DNA from: Streptomyces sp. AC550_RSS872 | Lineage (GTDB): Bacteria; Actinomycetota; Actinomycetes; Streptomycetales; Streptomycetaceae | Assembly (NCBI RefSeq): GCF_019049285.1 | Contig: NZ_JAGMUL010000169.1 | Coordinates: forward strand, 162,047 to 226,046 | DNA: 64,000 nucleotides | Reading direction: 5' to 3' | In this document: one piece after another, positions 32,367 to 40,231 of the stretch | How positions within the stretch are numbered: the first letter of the stretch is position 1 | Layout of the letters: every line of letters begins with the position of its first letter | Translations under genes and position numbers: made by a program | The notes under the pieces: generated by a model | Told to the model about the DNA's origin: nothing | The model's input: only the letters and a program-made list of their open reading frames with translations | Databases searched by the model: none

Positions 32367-32657
32367 ATGCAGTGTCCGAAGTGCCGAGCCCCGATGCACA
32401 CGTACAACCGCAACGGCGTCCAGATAGAGCAGTGCAGCGGCTGCCGCGGGATTTTTCTCGACTACGGCGAGCTGGAGTCGCTGACCCGCCTGGAGTCCCA
32501 GTGGTCCCAGCCGGCCCCGCCCCCTCCGGCCGCGCCGCAGGCCTACCCGGCCGCCCCGCAGGCGCCGGCCTGGGGCGCCCCGCACGGCGGGCACCACGGC
32601 GGTCACTACGGCCACAAGCGTCACAAGAGCTTCGGCCACATGCTCTTCTCCAGCTGA
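32367..32657 (+). CDS. Zinc-ribbon (TFIIB-type) protein with His-rich tail
   Basis: A 96-residue protein. The N-terminal zinc ribbon reads CPKCRAPMHTYNRNGVQIEQ then CSGC (four Cys), followed by RGIFLDYGELESLTRLE, the usual zf-TFIIB domain. The tail is Pro/Ala-rich and ends with many Gly/His (HGGHHGGHYGHKRHKSFGH), possibly another metal-binding site. ATG 32367 follows GAGGAG. A bidirectional hairpin terminator lies 13 nt past the stop. Function unknown; DNA/RNA or zinc handling are both possible. Confidence 0.85.
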   Translation: MQCPKCRAPMHTYNRNGVQIEQCSGCRGIFLDYGELESLTRLESQWSQPAPPPPAAPQAYPAAPQAPAWGAPHGGHHGGHYGHKRHKSFGHMLFSS

Positions 32658-32670
32658 GCCGCACCACGAC

Positions 32671-32700
32671 GAAGCCCCCGGTCACAGGACCGGGGGCTTC
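32671..32700. terminator. Bidirectional terminator between zinc-ribbon gene and tRNA cluster
   Basis: GAAGCCCCCGGTC at 32671-32683 pairs perfectly with GACCGGGGGCTTC at 32688-32700 around ACAG. It ends 6 nt from the last tRNA of the convergent cluster and can serve both directions. Confidence 0.85.
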
Positions 32701-32706
32701 GGTGCG

Positions 32707-32778
32707 TGGACGATACTGGGATTGAACCAGTGACCTCTTCCGTGTCAGGGAAGCGCTCTCCCGCTGAGCTAATCGTCC
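32707..32778 (-). tRNA. tRNA-Val (anticodon GAC), copy 1
   Basis: Reverse complement folds as a 72-nt tRNA without CCA: acceptor GGACGAT/ATCGTCC, D-arm AGCTCAGCGGGAGAGC, anticodon loop CTGACAC, T-arm GGTTCAATCC, discriminator A. Anticodon GAC reads GUC/GUU. Third from the end of a five-tRNA operon transcribed right to left. Confidence 0.95.
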
Positions 32779-32807
32779 AGGTCAGCCACCCCATGAGAGG
32801 GGCTGCG

Positions 32808-32879
32808 TGCGCGATACTGGGATTGAACCAGTGACCTCTTCCGTGTCAGGGAAGCGCTCTCCCGCTGAGCTAATCGCGC
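32808..32879 (-). tRNA. tRNA-Val (anticodon GAC), copy 2 with altered acceptor stem
   Basis: Identical body to the neighbouring tRNA-Val genes, but the acceptor stem is GCGCGAT/ATCGCGC in place of GGACGAT/ATCGTCC: both strands changed together, so pairing is kept. Anticodon loop CTGACAC. Confidence 0.95.
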
Positions 32880-32913
32880 GGGCCAGACCTTCGATGATCT
32901 GTCGAAGATCCAG

Positions 32914-32985
32914 TGGACGATACTGGGATTGAACCAGTGACCTCTTCCGTGTCAGGGAAGCGCTCTCCCGCTGAGCTAATCGTCC
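32914..32985 (-). tRNA. tRNA-Val (anticodon GAC), copy 3
   Basis: 72-nt tRNA identical to copy 1 (GGACGAT acceptor, CTGACAC anticodon loop, discriminator A). Confidence 0.95.
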
Positions 32986-32989
32986 TTGG

Positions 32990-33060
32990 AGGTGGAGACG
33001 GGATTTGAACCCGTGTAGACGGCTTTGCAGGCCGTTGCCTCGCCTCTCGGCCACTCCACC
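32990..33060 (-). tRNA. tRNA-Cys (anticodon GCA)
   Basis: Reverse complement starts GGTGGAGTGGCCGAGAGGCG, with anticodon loop CCTGCAAAG (GCA), T-arm GGTTCAAATCC, acceptor partner CTCCACC and discriminator T, the usual U73 of tRNA-Cys. Confidence 0.95.
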
Positions 33061-33099
33061 AGGAGTGCAGGGGTTCGGGAAGATCCCCTTGTTCCTTCG

Positions 33100-33172
33100 A
33101 GCGGACGACGAGGTTCGAACTCGCGACCTCAACCTTGGCAAGGTTGCGCTCTACCAACTGAGCTACGTCCGC
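33100..33172 (-). tRNA. tRNA-Gly (anticodon GCC)
   Basis: Reverse complement starts GCGGACGTAGCTCAGTTGGT, anticodon loop TTGCCAA (GCC), T-arm GAGTTCGAACCTC, acceptor partner GTCCGC, discriminator T. First gene of the five-tRNA cluster in the direction of transcription. Confidence 0.95.
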
Positions 33173-33338
33173 CTGTCGTTTCGTTCCGCTCCCGCGGCCC
33201 GGCGACGTGTTGAACTCTAGCGGATTCCGGGGCCAGTACAAAAACGCGTTTGTGCAGCGTGCTGCGCTGCACCTGCTCAGGGACCTGCCCGAGCCCTCCG
33301 GTAGGGACATGGCCAGGTCACCCGCAGGTCACCCGCCA

Positions 33339-33344
33339 TAGACT
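33339..33344 (+). promoter_or_regulatory. -10 hexamer of a leaderless pabB transcript
   Basis: TAGACT at 33339-33344 lies 7 nt before GTG 33352; no ribosome site is present. Confidence 0.55.
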
Positions 33345-33351
33345 CGACTGC

Positions 33352-34395
33352 GTGCTCGACCTCCCTCCTCTCGCCCGCTTCGGCGACCGCGTAGCCACCG
33401 GTCTCCTCGATGTCACCAGCGATCCCGCCGCCCTGGACTCCCACGGTTTCTGGGCCGTCTGCGCCGACTTCGAGGGCGGTCTGACCTGCGCCCGCTTCCG
33501 GGACGTCAGGGATGAGCCGGTGCCTGCGCCGGTGCCGGGCCGGTGGGTCGGTCCGGCGGCCGGTGACTGGACGTCCTCGCTCGATCGCGTCGCGTACACG
33601 GCGGGGGTCCGGCGCATCCGCGAGTACATCGCGGCCGGCGAGGTCTATCAGGCCAACCTGTGCCGGGTGCTGACCGCGCCGATCGGGGCGGACGCCGACG
33701 TGGACGCCCTGACGGCCCTGTTGGCCCGCGGCAACCCGGCGCCCTACGCAGGAACGATCCGGCTGCCGGAGCACGGCCTGGAGATCGCGACCGCGTCTCC
33801 CGAGCTCTTCCTGCGGCGGGACGGGCGGGTCGTCGAGTCGGGGCCGATCAAGGGCACCGGGCGCACCGAGGCGGACCTGCTGGAGAAGGACTATGCCGAG
33901 AACGTGATGATCGTCGACCTGGTGCGGAACGACATCGGCCGCGTCTGCGCCACCGGGTCCGTGACCGTCCCGGATCTGTGTGCCGTGGAGAAGCATCCGG
34001 GGCTGGTGCATCTGGTGTCCACCGTGCGCGGTGAGCTGCGCGAGGGTGCCGGCTGGTCCGAGCTGCTCGGCGCCGCCTTCCCGCCCGGTTCGGTCACCGG
34101 CGCGCCCAAGTCGAGTGCGCTGCGGATCCTCGAGGCGCTGGAGACGGCGCCGCGCGGGCCGTACTGCGGTGGCATCGGGTGGGTCGACGCCGACCGGGGT
34201 GCCGGTGAGCTGGCCGTCGGGATACGTACCTTCTGGATCGACCGGGGCGAGGGTGTGTTGCGGTTCGGCACCGGCGCCGGGATCACCTGGGGGTCGGATC
34301 CCGAGGGGGAGTGGCGGGAGACCGAGCTGAAGGCGGCCCGGCTGCTCGCGGTAGCGTCGGGGGCGTACGAGGTGAGTGGAGAGGGACTGACGTGA
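33352..34395 (+). CDS. pabB: Aminodeoxychorismate synthase component I / chorismate-binding protein
   Basis: A 347-residue chorismate-binding enzyme that, with a glutaminase partner, converts chorismate to 4-amino-4-deoxychorismate for folate. Family motifs are AAGEVYQANLCRVL, ATASPELFLRRDG, SGPIKGTGRT, DLVRNDIGRVC, PGSVTGAPK and GAGITWGSDPEGEW. Its N-terminus is short relative to full PabB. GTG 33352 was chosen over the longer open frame because a TAGACT hexamer lies 7 nt upstream. The stop overlaps the pabC start (GTGA), making a two-gene PABA unit without a linked pabA. An isochorismate-type enzyme is less likely given pabC next door. Confidence 0.88.
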   Translation: MLDLPPLARFGDRVATGLLDVTSDPAALDSHGFWAVCADFEGGLTCARFRDVRDEPVPAPVPGRWVGPAAGDWTSSLDRVAYTAGVRRIREYIAAGEVYQANLCRVLTAPIGADADVDALTALLARGNPAPYAGTIRLPEHGLEIATASPELFLRRDGRVVESGPIKGTGRTEADLLEKDYAENVMIVDLVRNDIGRVCATGSVTVPDLCAVEKHPGLVHLVSTVRGELREGAGWSELLGAAFPPGSVTGAPKSSALRILEALETAPRGPYCGGIGWVDADRGAGELAVGIRTFWIDRGEGVLRFGTGAGITWGSDPEGEWRETELKAARLLAVASGAYEVSGEGLT

Positions 34396-35213
34396 AGATC
34401 TGGCTCGACGGCGGGCTCCAGGACATCGAGTCCGCCCGTGTCTCCGTCTTCGACCACGGGCTGACCGTGGGCGACGGCATCTTCGAGACGGTGAAGGCGG
34501 TGGACGGCCGTCCGTTCGCGCTGACCCGGCACCTCGACCGGCTGACGCGTTCGGCGCGCGGGCTCGCTCTGCCCGAGCCCGACCACGACGAGGTACGCCG
34601 CGCCTGCGCCGCCGTCCTGGAGGTCAATCCGATGCCGCTCGGCCGGCTGCGGATCACCTACACCGGCGGCCACGGACCCCTCGGCTCCGACCGCGGCGAG
34701 CACGGCCCGACCCTCGTCGTCGCCCTCGGCGAGACCACCCGGCGCCCCGACTCCACCGCCGTGATCACCGTGCCCTGGACCCGCAACGAGCGCGGCGCGC
34801 TGACCGGTCTGAAGACGACCTCGTACGCCGAGAACGTCGTCGCTCTCTCCCGCGCCCACCAACACGGCGCTTCCGAGGCTCTGTTCGGTAACACCGTCGG
34901 GCAGCTCTGCGAGGGCACCGGATCCAATGTCTTCGTCGTCCTGGACGGCGAGATCCACACCCCACCGGTCGCCTCGGGCTGCCTCGCGGGCATCACGCGC
35001 GCGTTGGCGGTCGAGTGGACCGGCGCCAAGGAGACCGACCTGCCGCTGGACGTCCTCGGGCGGGCCGACGAGGTCTTCCTCACCTCCACCCTGCGGGACG
35101 TGCAGGCCGTGCACCGGGTCGACGACCGCGAACTCCCGGGCGCGCCGGGCCCGGTGACCGCCAAGGCAATGCAGGTCTTCGAGGAGCGGGCCGGGGACGA
35201 CCTGGATCCGTAG
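34392..35213 (+). CDS. pabC: Aminodeoxychorismate lyase (PLP class IV)
   Basis: A 273-residue fold-type-IV PLP enzyme that releases p-aminobenzoate and pyruvate from aminodeoxychorismate. The PLP lysine is in GLKTTSYAENVVAL at about 141. The N-terminus IWLDGGLQDIESARVSVFDH and the phosphate-binding region EGTGSNVFVV are typical of class IV aminotransferases. It starts with GTG overlapping the pabB stop by 4 nt, and this context favours PabC over a branched-chain or D-amino acid aminotransferase. Confidence 0.88.
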   Translation: MKIWLDGGLQDIESARVSVFDHGLTVGDGIFETVKAVDGRPFALTRHLDRLTRSARGLALPEPDHDEVRRACAAVLEVNPMPLGRLRITYTGGHGPLGSDRGEHGPTLVVALGETTRRPDSTAVITVPWTRNERGALTGLKTTSYAENVVALSRAHQHGASEALFGNTVGQLCEGTGSNVFVVLDGEIHTPPVASGCLAGITRALAVEWTGAKETDLPLDVLGRADEVFLTSTLRDVQAVHRVDDRELPGAPGPVTAKAMQVFEERAGDDLDP

Positions 35214-35264
35214 GAGCGGAAAAATGGGCTGCCGTGGGTTGGTGTGGTGGGTAGAACACCCCTG

Positions 35265-36089
35265 ATGACCACGACCCTGCGGCCGACCGAGCCGCTTCAG
35301 CACAACGAGGACGGGACCCGTTCGCGCCACTATCAGGTGTGTGTGAACGGCCGTCCCGTGGGCGCCCTCCGCCTCGGTACGCATCCCGTCTTCGGTGCCA
35401 CGGTGGCCCGGATAACGGAGCTGCGGATCGAGGAACCGGACCGGCGCCGCGGCCGCGGCACGGTGGCCGCCCTCGCCGCGGAGGAGGTGGCGCGCGGCTG
35501 GGGCTGCCGGCGCATCGAGACGACCCTCCCCGGCGACGCCGGACCGGCGCTGCGCCTCGCCGCGGCGCTCGGCTACGTCGTCCGCAACCGCCGCATGGCC
35601 AAGGTGCTCGGCGACACGCCGCCCGAGCTGCCGCCGGGCAGCCGGGCGCGACCCATGACGGAGGCCGAGTACGGGGCCTGGCTGGCCGAGAGCCACGAGG
35701 GTTACCTCCGTAGCTGGGCCGATCGCGGGGTTCCGGAGGCCGAGGCCCGGGCCAGGTCCGAGCGCGACCACGCGGTACTGCTGCCGGACGGCCTGCGCAC
35801 GCCGAACGTGTTCCTGAGCGTCCTCGAGCACGAGGGCGTCCCGGTGGGCACCCTGTGGGTGGCGGAGCGCGACGGCGGAGCCTACGTCTACGACGTCGAG
35901 GCCGACGCGGCCCACCGCGGCAAGGGACACGGCCGCACACTGATGCTGCTGGCCGAGGCCCAGGCGATCGGCGCGGGGTACCGGACCATCGGCCTCAACG
36001 TCTTCGCGGGCAAAGCCCCCGCCGAGCGGCTCTACGAGTCGCTCGGTTACCAGACGCGGCAGTACGGCCTGTACAAGACGCTGCTGTAG
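35265..36089 (+). CDS. Tandem-GNAT acetyltransferase
   Basis: A 274-residue protein with two GNAT-like halves. Residues ~15-125 hold a degenerate CoA loop (LRIEEPDRRRGRGTVAALAA), and residues ~140-274 a complete one (DVEADAAHRGKGHGRTLMLL, then LNVFAGKAPAERLYESLGY). Double GNAT arrangements occur in MshD-like acetyltransferases, but this need not be mycothiol synthase. ATG 35265 has no ribosome site; a weak TAGAAC 7 nt upstream may be a -10. It follows pabC in the same direction. Confidence 0.8.
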   Translation: MTTTLRPTEPLQHNEDGTRSRHYQVCVNGRPVGALRLGTHPVFGATVARITELRIEEPDRRRGRGTVAALAAEEVARGWGCRRIETTLPGDAGPALRLAAALGYVVRNRRMAKVLGDTPPELPPGSRARPMTEAEYGAWLAESHEGYLRSWADRGVPEAEARARSERDHAVLLPDGLRTPNVFLSVLEHEGVPVGTLWVAERDGGAYVYDVEADAAHRGKGHGRTLMLLAEAQAIGAGYRTIGLNVFAGKAPAERLYESLGYQTRQYGLYKTLL

Positions 36090-36133
36090 CCGTCCGGCGG
36101 GCGAGGATCGCGCGCGAAGGCTCCGGCCGAGGG

Positions 36134-36658
36134 TCAGGCGCCCTGCTCGGCCAGCAGCCGGTCGGCGATCTCCTCGATGCGCTCGCGCAGCCCCTCCTGG
36201 CTCTTGCCGCCGTCGAGGCGCTCGCCGCCGATCACATACGTCGGCGTGCCGGTCACGCCGATCGCCTTGCCCTCGGCCTGGTCGGCGTCGACGATCAGGA
36301 TGTGCCGGCCGTCGATCAGCGCGGTGTCGAACTCCTCGGCGTCCAGGCCGAGTTCCCGGGCCATCTCGACCAGGAAGGGTTCTCCCCTACGGTCCAGCTC
36401 CTCGACCCGGCCCAGCACGGCCTCGACGTACGGCCAGCCCTGTCCCTGCTCCGCGGCCTCCTCTGCGGCCTGCGCGGCGGCGAAGGCGTGCTTGTGCTTC
36501 TCCAGCGGGAAGTGCCGCAGTCGAAGCTCCAGCCGGTCGCCATAACGGGCACGCAGGGCACGGAGGTCGTCCAGGGCGCCGCGGCAGTCGGGGCACTGGA
36601 GCTCGCACCAGATGTCGAGGACGGGGGCGGCGGGACGGGCGGGGGAGGAGTCGCTCAT
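36134..36658 (-). CDS. DsbA-family (FrnE-like) thiol oxidoreductase
   Basis: A 174-residue thioredoxin-fold protein with an inserted helical domain. The active site is CPDC at 22-25 in WCELQCPDCRGAL, and the cis-Pro loop is GVTGTPTYVIGGE near 135-147. There is no signal peptide, so it acts in the cytoplasm, possibly in disulfide or mycothiol-linked chemistry. ATG 36658 has GGGAGACTGGGG upstream; the longer open frame is not supported. It is divergent from a small membrane-protein gene. Confidence 0.88.
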   Translation of the reverse strand: MSDSSPARPAAPVLDIWCELQCPDCRGALDDLRALRARYGDRLELRLRHFPLEKHKHAFAAAQAAEEAAEQGQGWPYVEAVLGRVEELDRRGEPFLVEMARELGLDAEEFDTALIDGRHILIVDADQAEGKAIGVTGTPTYVIGGERLDGGKSQEGLRERIEEIADRLLAEQGA

Positions 36659-36851
36659 GGCCCCAGTCTCCCAGCAGCGGCCCGGGCGACCCAATCCGAC
36701 CTGGTCGTACGCCCTCGACCGGCACCTGCGGAGGAGGCGACCCGGAGATGTCCCTGATGTCGGACGCAGGCATGGCCGGGCGGGCTTGCCACGGTGCAGG
36801 ATGGAAGGGACGAAAGTGCCCTGCCCGACCCAGCCTGCCCTGGAGGACCGG

Positions 36852-37295
36852 ATGATTGCCGAGACCGTCTGTTCCGCCGTCGCCGCGGCCGGCCTGGGCA
36901 TCGCGGCGGTCACGGCGTACCGCAAGCGTTTCCTCGCGGCGACGCGCATCGCCGCGTATTCGCTGGTGCCCCTCGGGCTGGTGATGACCGGTGTCGTCGA
37001 CTGGCTGGCGGACACCGCCTTCAGCCCGACCGCCTGGGCCGGCTTCGTAGTCCTCGGCGTGTCCTGGCTGCTGTTCGCGAGCACCCGTGCGGTGGAGCGG
37101 CGGCGCGGCGGCACCCGCAAGGAGCGCAAGGAGGCCCGGTCCGCCGCGCAGCGCGAGGCGGTGGCCCCGTCGGCCTCGGCCCCTTCGCTGGGCGCGGGCT
37201 CTGGGCAGTCCGCCAAGCCCGCGACCGCCCCCCGGGCCGGGGCGTCGGACGACTTCAGCGACATCGAGGCGATCCTCAAGAAGCACGGCATATGA
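36852..37295 (+). CDS. Hypothetical two-TM membrane protein
   Basis: A 147-residue protein with two or three hydrophobic helices near the N-terminus (AETVCSAVAAAGLGIAAVTA, AAYSLVPLGLVMTGVVDWLA, AWAGFVVLGVSWLLFAST). A charged linker (ERRRGGTRKERKEARSAAQR) and a disordered Ala/Pro/Ser tail ending FSDIEAILKKHGI follow. ATG 36852 has an excellent ribosome site (GGAGGACCGG). The conserved short acidic C-terminal helix could be a protein-docking site. I do not recognise a function. Confidence 0.75.
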   Translation: MIAETVCSAVAAAGLGIAAVTAYRKRFLAATRIAAYSLVPLGLVMTGVVDWLADTAFSPTAWAGFVVLGVSWLLFASTRAVERRRGGTRKERKEARSAAQREAVAPSASAPSLGAGSGQSAKPATAPRAGASDDFSDIEAILKKHGI

Positions 37296-37449
37296 CGGCC
37301 GCGCGCAGGGCTGAAACGACACAGTGGGTCGCCGCCCGGCCGTAAGCGATCACGACTCGAACCGGACATCACGGAATCCAGCGAACTCCCGCTCATTCCG
37401 GGCGTGTTGATCGCGCCACCAGGGGCAACTGCGCCATCATCGGCGCGAG

Positions 37450-37602
37450 ATGCTGGACACGACACAGAGCGAGGCCGCGCCGGCTCAGGACGAGCCTCGC
37501 GGGTGCCTTTTCGCCCTTTCCCAGCCACCGCTGATGATCTTCCTTGCGGTGATCGGGTGTCTGCTGCTCATGGCTGCGCTGCACGATCTGCTGTTGCTCT
37601 GA
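37450..37602 (+). CDS. Small membrane protein (50 residues)
   Basis: ATG 37450 to TGA 37602 encodes 50 residues: an acidic N-terminal half (LDTTQSEAAPAQDEPRG) and one hydrophobic helix (LMIFLAVIGCLLLMAALHDL) to the end. It is shorter than most gene-calling cut-offs. The codon pattern, strong hydrophobic block and a stop directly at the helix end support it; the ribosome site is weak (GCGAG). Possible single-pass regulator or subunit; function unknown. Confidence 0.55.
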   Translation: MLDTTQSEAAPAQDEPRGCLFALSQPPLMIFLAVIGCLLLMAALHDLLLL

Positions 37603-37660
37603 GCCGTACCCGCGGTCCCCGGCGCCACCCGCCGGGGTCCGCGTCGACACACCCGAAGTG

Positions 37661-38221
37661 TCAGCCGGCCGCTTCCTTGCGTCGCGCCCGGTAGGCGGCC
37701 ACATGCAGACGGTTTCCGCAGGTACGGCTGTCGCAGTAGCGCCGCGAACGATTGCGGGAGAGATCCACGAAGGCGTGCCGGCAGTCCGGCGCCTCGCAGC
37801 GCCGCAGCCGCTCCTGCTCCCCGGCGACCACGAAGAACGCCAGCGCCATGCCGCAGTCGGCCGCCAGATGGTCGGCGACGGAGGCGCCGGGCGCGAAGTA
37901 GTGCACATGCCAGTCGTAGCCGTCGTGGTCCGTCAGCCGGGGCGTGGTGCCCGCGGCGGCGACCAGCTCGTTGATCAATGCGGCCGCCCTGCGCGCCTCG
38001 GGTTCGGCGAAGATGGCGGCGAACCGCCCGCGTACCTTGCGCACCGCCGACAGATCGAACTCCGACAGCACACCGACATCACTGATCTCGTGCTTTCGTA
38101 CGAAATCGGCGAGAGCCGCGACATCCGGCAGTCCGTCCGGCGTGTCGTCGCCCTCCGGCGAGGTGTTCACCAGGTCCACCACGGCATCGAGTGCACACCG
38201 GGTGTCATGGGTGATCAGCAC
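37661..38221 (-). CDS. CGNR zinc-finger (ABATE-domain) transcriptional regulator
   Basis: A 186-residue putative stress-responsive regulator. Residues ~1-130 are the alpha-helical ABATE domain. The C-terminal zinc finger reads CEAPDCRHAFVDLSRNRSRR then YCDSRTCGNR, with the four Cys and the CGNR signature, and a basic tail HVAAYRARRKEAAG. GTG 38221 was chosen because GGGAGCGAAAC precedes it. It lies downstream of ssgB on the same strand but 316 nt away. The target genes are unknown. Confidence 0.87.
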   Translation of the reverse strand: MLITHDTRCALDAVVDLVNTSPEGDDTPDGLPDVAALADFVRKHEISDVGVLSEFDLSAVRKVRGRFAAIFAEPEARRAAALINELVAAAGTTPRLTDHDGYDWHVHYFAPGASVADHLAADCGMALAFFVVAGEQERLRRCEAPDCRHAFVDLSRNRSRRYCDSRTCGNRLHVAAYRARRKEAAG

Positions 38222-38537
38222 GTTTCGCTCCCTGGCCTGGGGTCGGGCGGGGCGCCCGCCGATGCTGGCCGATGGTAGTGGCTCGCGGTGCCCGGACATC
38301 GGCCGAGCCCGCACGTGGCTTCGAATACAACGCGGGGGAGGCCGCGACGGTTCCCGTCGCAGTTGGGCCGGTCACTACTCACCGTCACCCTCACACCACT
38401 GCCCCCACGGGCCACAGGCACACCGACGCCGCCTCCATGGAGCGGAGGCGGCGTGATGTGTGCCGTATGCGGTTGTCTTGGCCCGAGCCGTCTCCCCGAG
38501 TCGACGGCGCCGGGCGGCCTTGAGGGGACGCCTCGCC
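38222..38537. other. Intergenic region between the CGNR gene and ssgB
   Basis: 316 bp holding the ssgB terminator (38426-38454) and the promoter region of the CGNR regulator. No gene-like frame was found. Confidence 0.6.
38426..38454 (-). terminator. Terminator hairpin after ssgB
   Basis: ACGCCGCCTCC at 38426-38436 pairs perfectly with GGAGGCGGCGT at 38444-38454 around a 7-nt loop, 83 nt downstream of the ssgB stop in its direction of transcription. Confidence 0.7.
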
Positions 38538-38951
38538 CTAGCTTTCCGCCAGGATGTGCGAGAGCTCCTGATCGAGATCGAAATGCCGATGCTCCGTACC
38601 GGGAGGCACGGCGGCATCCGTTCGCTTCAGGAAGGACTCCAGAGCCCGTGCAGGGGCCTCAAGCAGCGCCTCGCCCTCCGGAGAGCTCAGGGCGATGCAG
38701 ACGACGCCCTGGCCGTGGCTGCGCGACGGCCAGACGCGGACGTCGCCGGTTCCGGTGGGCCGGTGGAGGCCCTCCGCGAGGAGGTCGCGGGCGAACACCC
38801 ACTCGACGGTCTCTTCTGCTCCGGTGTGGAAGGTGGCGTGCACGGCGTAGGGGTCGGCCGTGTCGTACCGCAGGCCTGCGGGGACAGGCAGGGAGGACTC
38901 GCTCGACACAACGAGGCGCAGGTGCAGCTCGCAGCTGACCGTGGTGTTCAT
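38538..38951 (-). CDS. ssgB: Sporulation-specific cell division activator SsgB
   Basis: A 137-residue SALP-family protein that positions FtsZ at future septa in aerial hyphae together with SsgA. The sequence (MNTTVSCELHLRLVVSSESS, LPVPAGLRYDTADPYAVHAT, HTGAEETVEWVFARDLLAEG) is essentially that of SsgB, one of the most conserved streptomycete proteins. The length is exactly as expected. ATG 38951 was chosen over the upstream frame extension; AAAGG lies upstream. It is divergent from the PGPGW membrane protein. This gene is strong evidence for a sporulating actinomycete. Confidence 0.95.
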   Translation of the reverse strand: MNTTVSCELHLRLVVSSESSLPVPAGLRYDTADPYAVHATFHTGAEETVEWVFARDLLAEGLHRPTGTGDVRVWPSRSHGQGVVCIALSSPEGEALLEAPARALESFLKRTDAAVPPGTEHRHFDLDQELSHILAES

Positions 38952-39010
38952 AAGCGCCAGGGCCTTTCGCTCAGTGTGCGCTCGGGGATTCGCACGTCGG
39001 CGAAATCGAC

Positions 39011-39036
39011 ATGCCACCTACGGTGCCGTTGTAAAC
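39011..39036 (-). promoter_or_regulatory. Possible stress-sigma (SigH-type) promoter of ssgB
   Basis: On the minus strand, GTTTAC (plus 39031-39036) is followed after 14 nt by TGGCAT (plus 39011-39016). GTTT-type -35 boxes are read by SigB/SigH-like factors and ssgB is known as a SigH target in S. coelicolor. The -10 match is weak. Confidence 0.3.
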
Positions 39037-39128
39037 CCCTCTGAGTGTTTTGCGTGTGTTTACGTAACTCTTCCGGCCGAGAACCAGTTCGCGAGGTACG
39101 CCCATTCCGGTGACTGGTTTCTGTCCGG

Positions 39129-39134
39129 TAGGGT
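39129..39134 (+). promoter_or_regulatory. -10 hexamer of a leaderless PGPGW-protein transcript
   Basis: TAGGGT at 39129-39134, 8 nt before ATG 39143, with no ribosome site. Confidence 0.45.
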
Positions 39135-39142
39135 TTGGCCGT

Positions 39143-39601
39143 ATGAATACGGGGAGTAACGAGCCGGGCGAAGTTGCCGTGGCGACGGGACAGATCGAAG
39201 TGGACGGTGTGAAGGGCGACAGCGAGCAGGGCCTCGGTTCGAGAGCGCCGGAGTTCATCAAGGCACGCCGTGTACTGCATGTCAGCTGGCAGGTGGGCGT
39301 CTTCGTCATCGGCCTTGCGGTCGTGGTCGCCGGCATCATCATGCTGCCGCTGCCCGGCCCCGGCTGGGTCGTGATCTTCGGCGGCATGGCGATCTGGGCG
39401 ACCGAGTTCGTCTGGGCCCAGCTCGTGCTGCGCTGGACCAAGCGCAAGGTCACCGAGGCGGCCCAGCGGGCCCTCGACCCGAAGGTGCGCCGCCGCAACA
39501 TCATCCTGACGACGATCGGCCTCGTGATCGTGGGCGCGCTCGTCGGTTTCTACGTGTGGAAGTTCGGCATAGTCATGCCCTGGAAGATCAAGGACCAGTG
39601 A
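39143..39601 (+). CDS. PGPGW-motif transmembrane protein (TIGR02611 type)
   Basis: A 152-residue membrane protein with an acidic N-terminus and three hydrophobic segments. The first hairpin carries the motif PLPGPGWVVIFGGMAIWATEF, which gives the PGPGW family its name; the last helix (IILTTIGLVIVGALVGFYVW) ends near the C-terminus. ATG 39143 lies 8 nt after TAGGGT. The role is unknown. It is divergent from ssgB, sharing a ~190-bp regulatory region, but no link to sporulation is shown. Confidence 0.85.
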   Translation: MNTGSNEPGEVAVATGQIEVDGVKGDSEQGLGSRAPEFIKARRVLHVSWQVGVFVIGLAVVVAGIIMLPLPGPGWVVIFGGMAIWATEFVWAQLVLRWTKRKVTEAAQRALDPKVRRRNIILTTIGLVIVGALVGFYVWKFGIVMPWKIKDQ

Positions 39602-39703
39602 TCAGGGACAAGTGATCCGCCACGGGGGTGCGGAGGTCGTCCGGTGCGGGTTCGTGCTGGTCACCCGCACCCCCTGACATGGGGTAATGTTCTTCCTGCG
39701 TCC

Positions 39704-39775
39704 GGGCGATTAGCTCAGTGGGAGAGCGCTTCGTTCACACCGAAGAGGTCACTGGTTCGAACCCAGTATCGCCCA
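39704..39775 (+). tRNA. tRNA-Val (anticodon CAC), copy 1
   Basis: 72-nt tRNA: acceptor GGGCGAT/ATCGCCC, D-arm AGCTCAGTGGGAGAGC, anticodon loop TTCACAC (CAC, reads GUG), T-arm GGTTCGAACCC, discriminator A. Identical to the gene at 50054. Confidence 0.95.
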
Positions 39776-39783
39776 CCCGGATA

Positions 39784-39817
39784 CGACGGCCCGTCTGCGA
39801 GAGCGGACGGGCCGTCG
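39784..39817 (+). terminator. Terminator hairpin after tRNA-Val
   Basis: CGACGGCCCGTC at 39784-39795 pairs perfectly with GACGGGCCGTCG at 39806-39817, 9 nt past the tRNA. Confidence 0.8.
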
Positions 39818-40231
39818 GCGTTCGCGCGCACCGGCGGGTCAGTCCCGGCCGGTCGGCGGCGGCCGGTGCCGGGTGTTCAGCGAGCATCGGCGAGGGCCGC
39901 ACCCGTGTCCGTGAGCGTCGGCCAAGTGCCGGGTCGCGCCGGCGAGTGCCAGTCAGTGCCGACTGGCGCCGGGTCGCGTCGGTGAGGGCCGCTCCGCACC
40001 GGCCCGGACATGTTCGCCCGGTCCAACCTGTGACGCCTGACGCCCACCCTCAGGCAGGAGACTTCCGGGCGACTTCCGGCCGACCAATTTCCCTGCACGG
40101 AGGGCCGGTTTGCGTTCGGCCGGCCGACCCCGCCCGCCCTACCTGCGGAGTTGGGCGATCCGGCGCCCGAACCGTTCCCGACGGGCCGTCAACTCGCCGC
40201 GCGAGCCCACAAGAAATTCCTGTCCGAATCA

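Noticed and set aside
35265..36089. Naming the tandem GNAT gene mshD (mycothiol synthase)
   Set aside because: The double-GNAT layout fits, but the specific substrate-binding residues cannot be verified and the context does not concern mycothiol.
39704..39775. tRNA-Val genes as prophage or integrative-element attachment sites
   Set aside because: No integrase, excisionase or relaxase gene lies in the 10-kb segment, and identity between the two copies stops at the tRNA borders.
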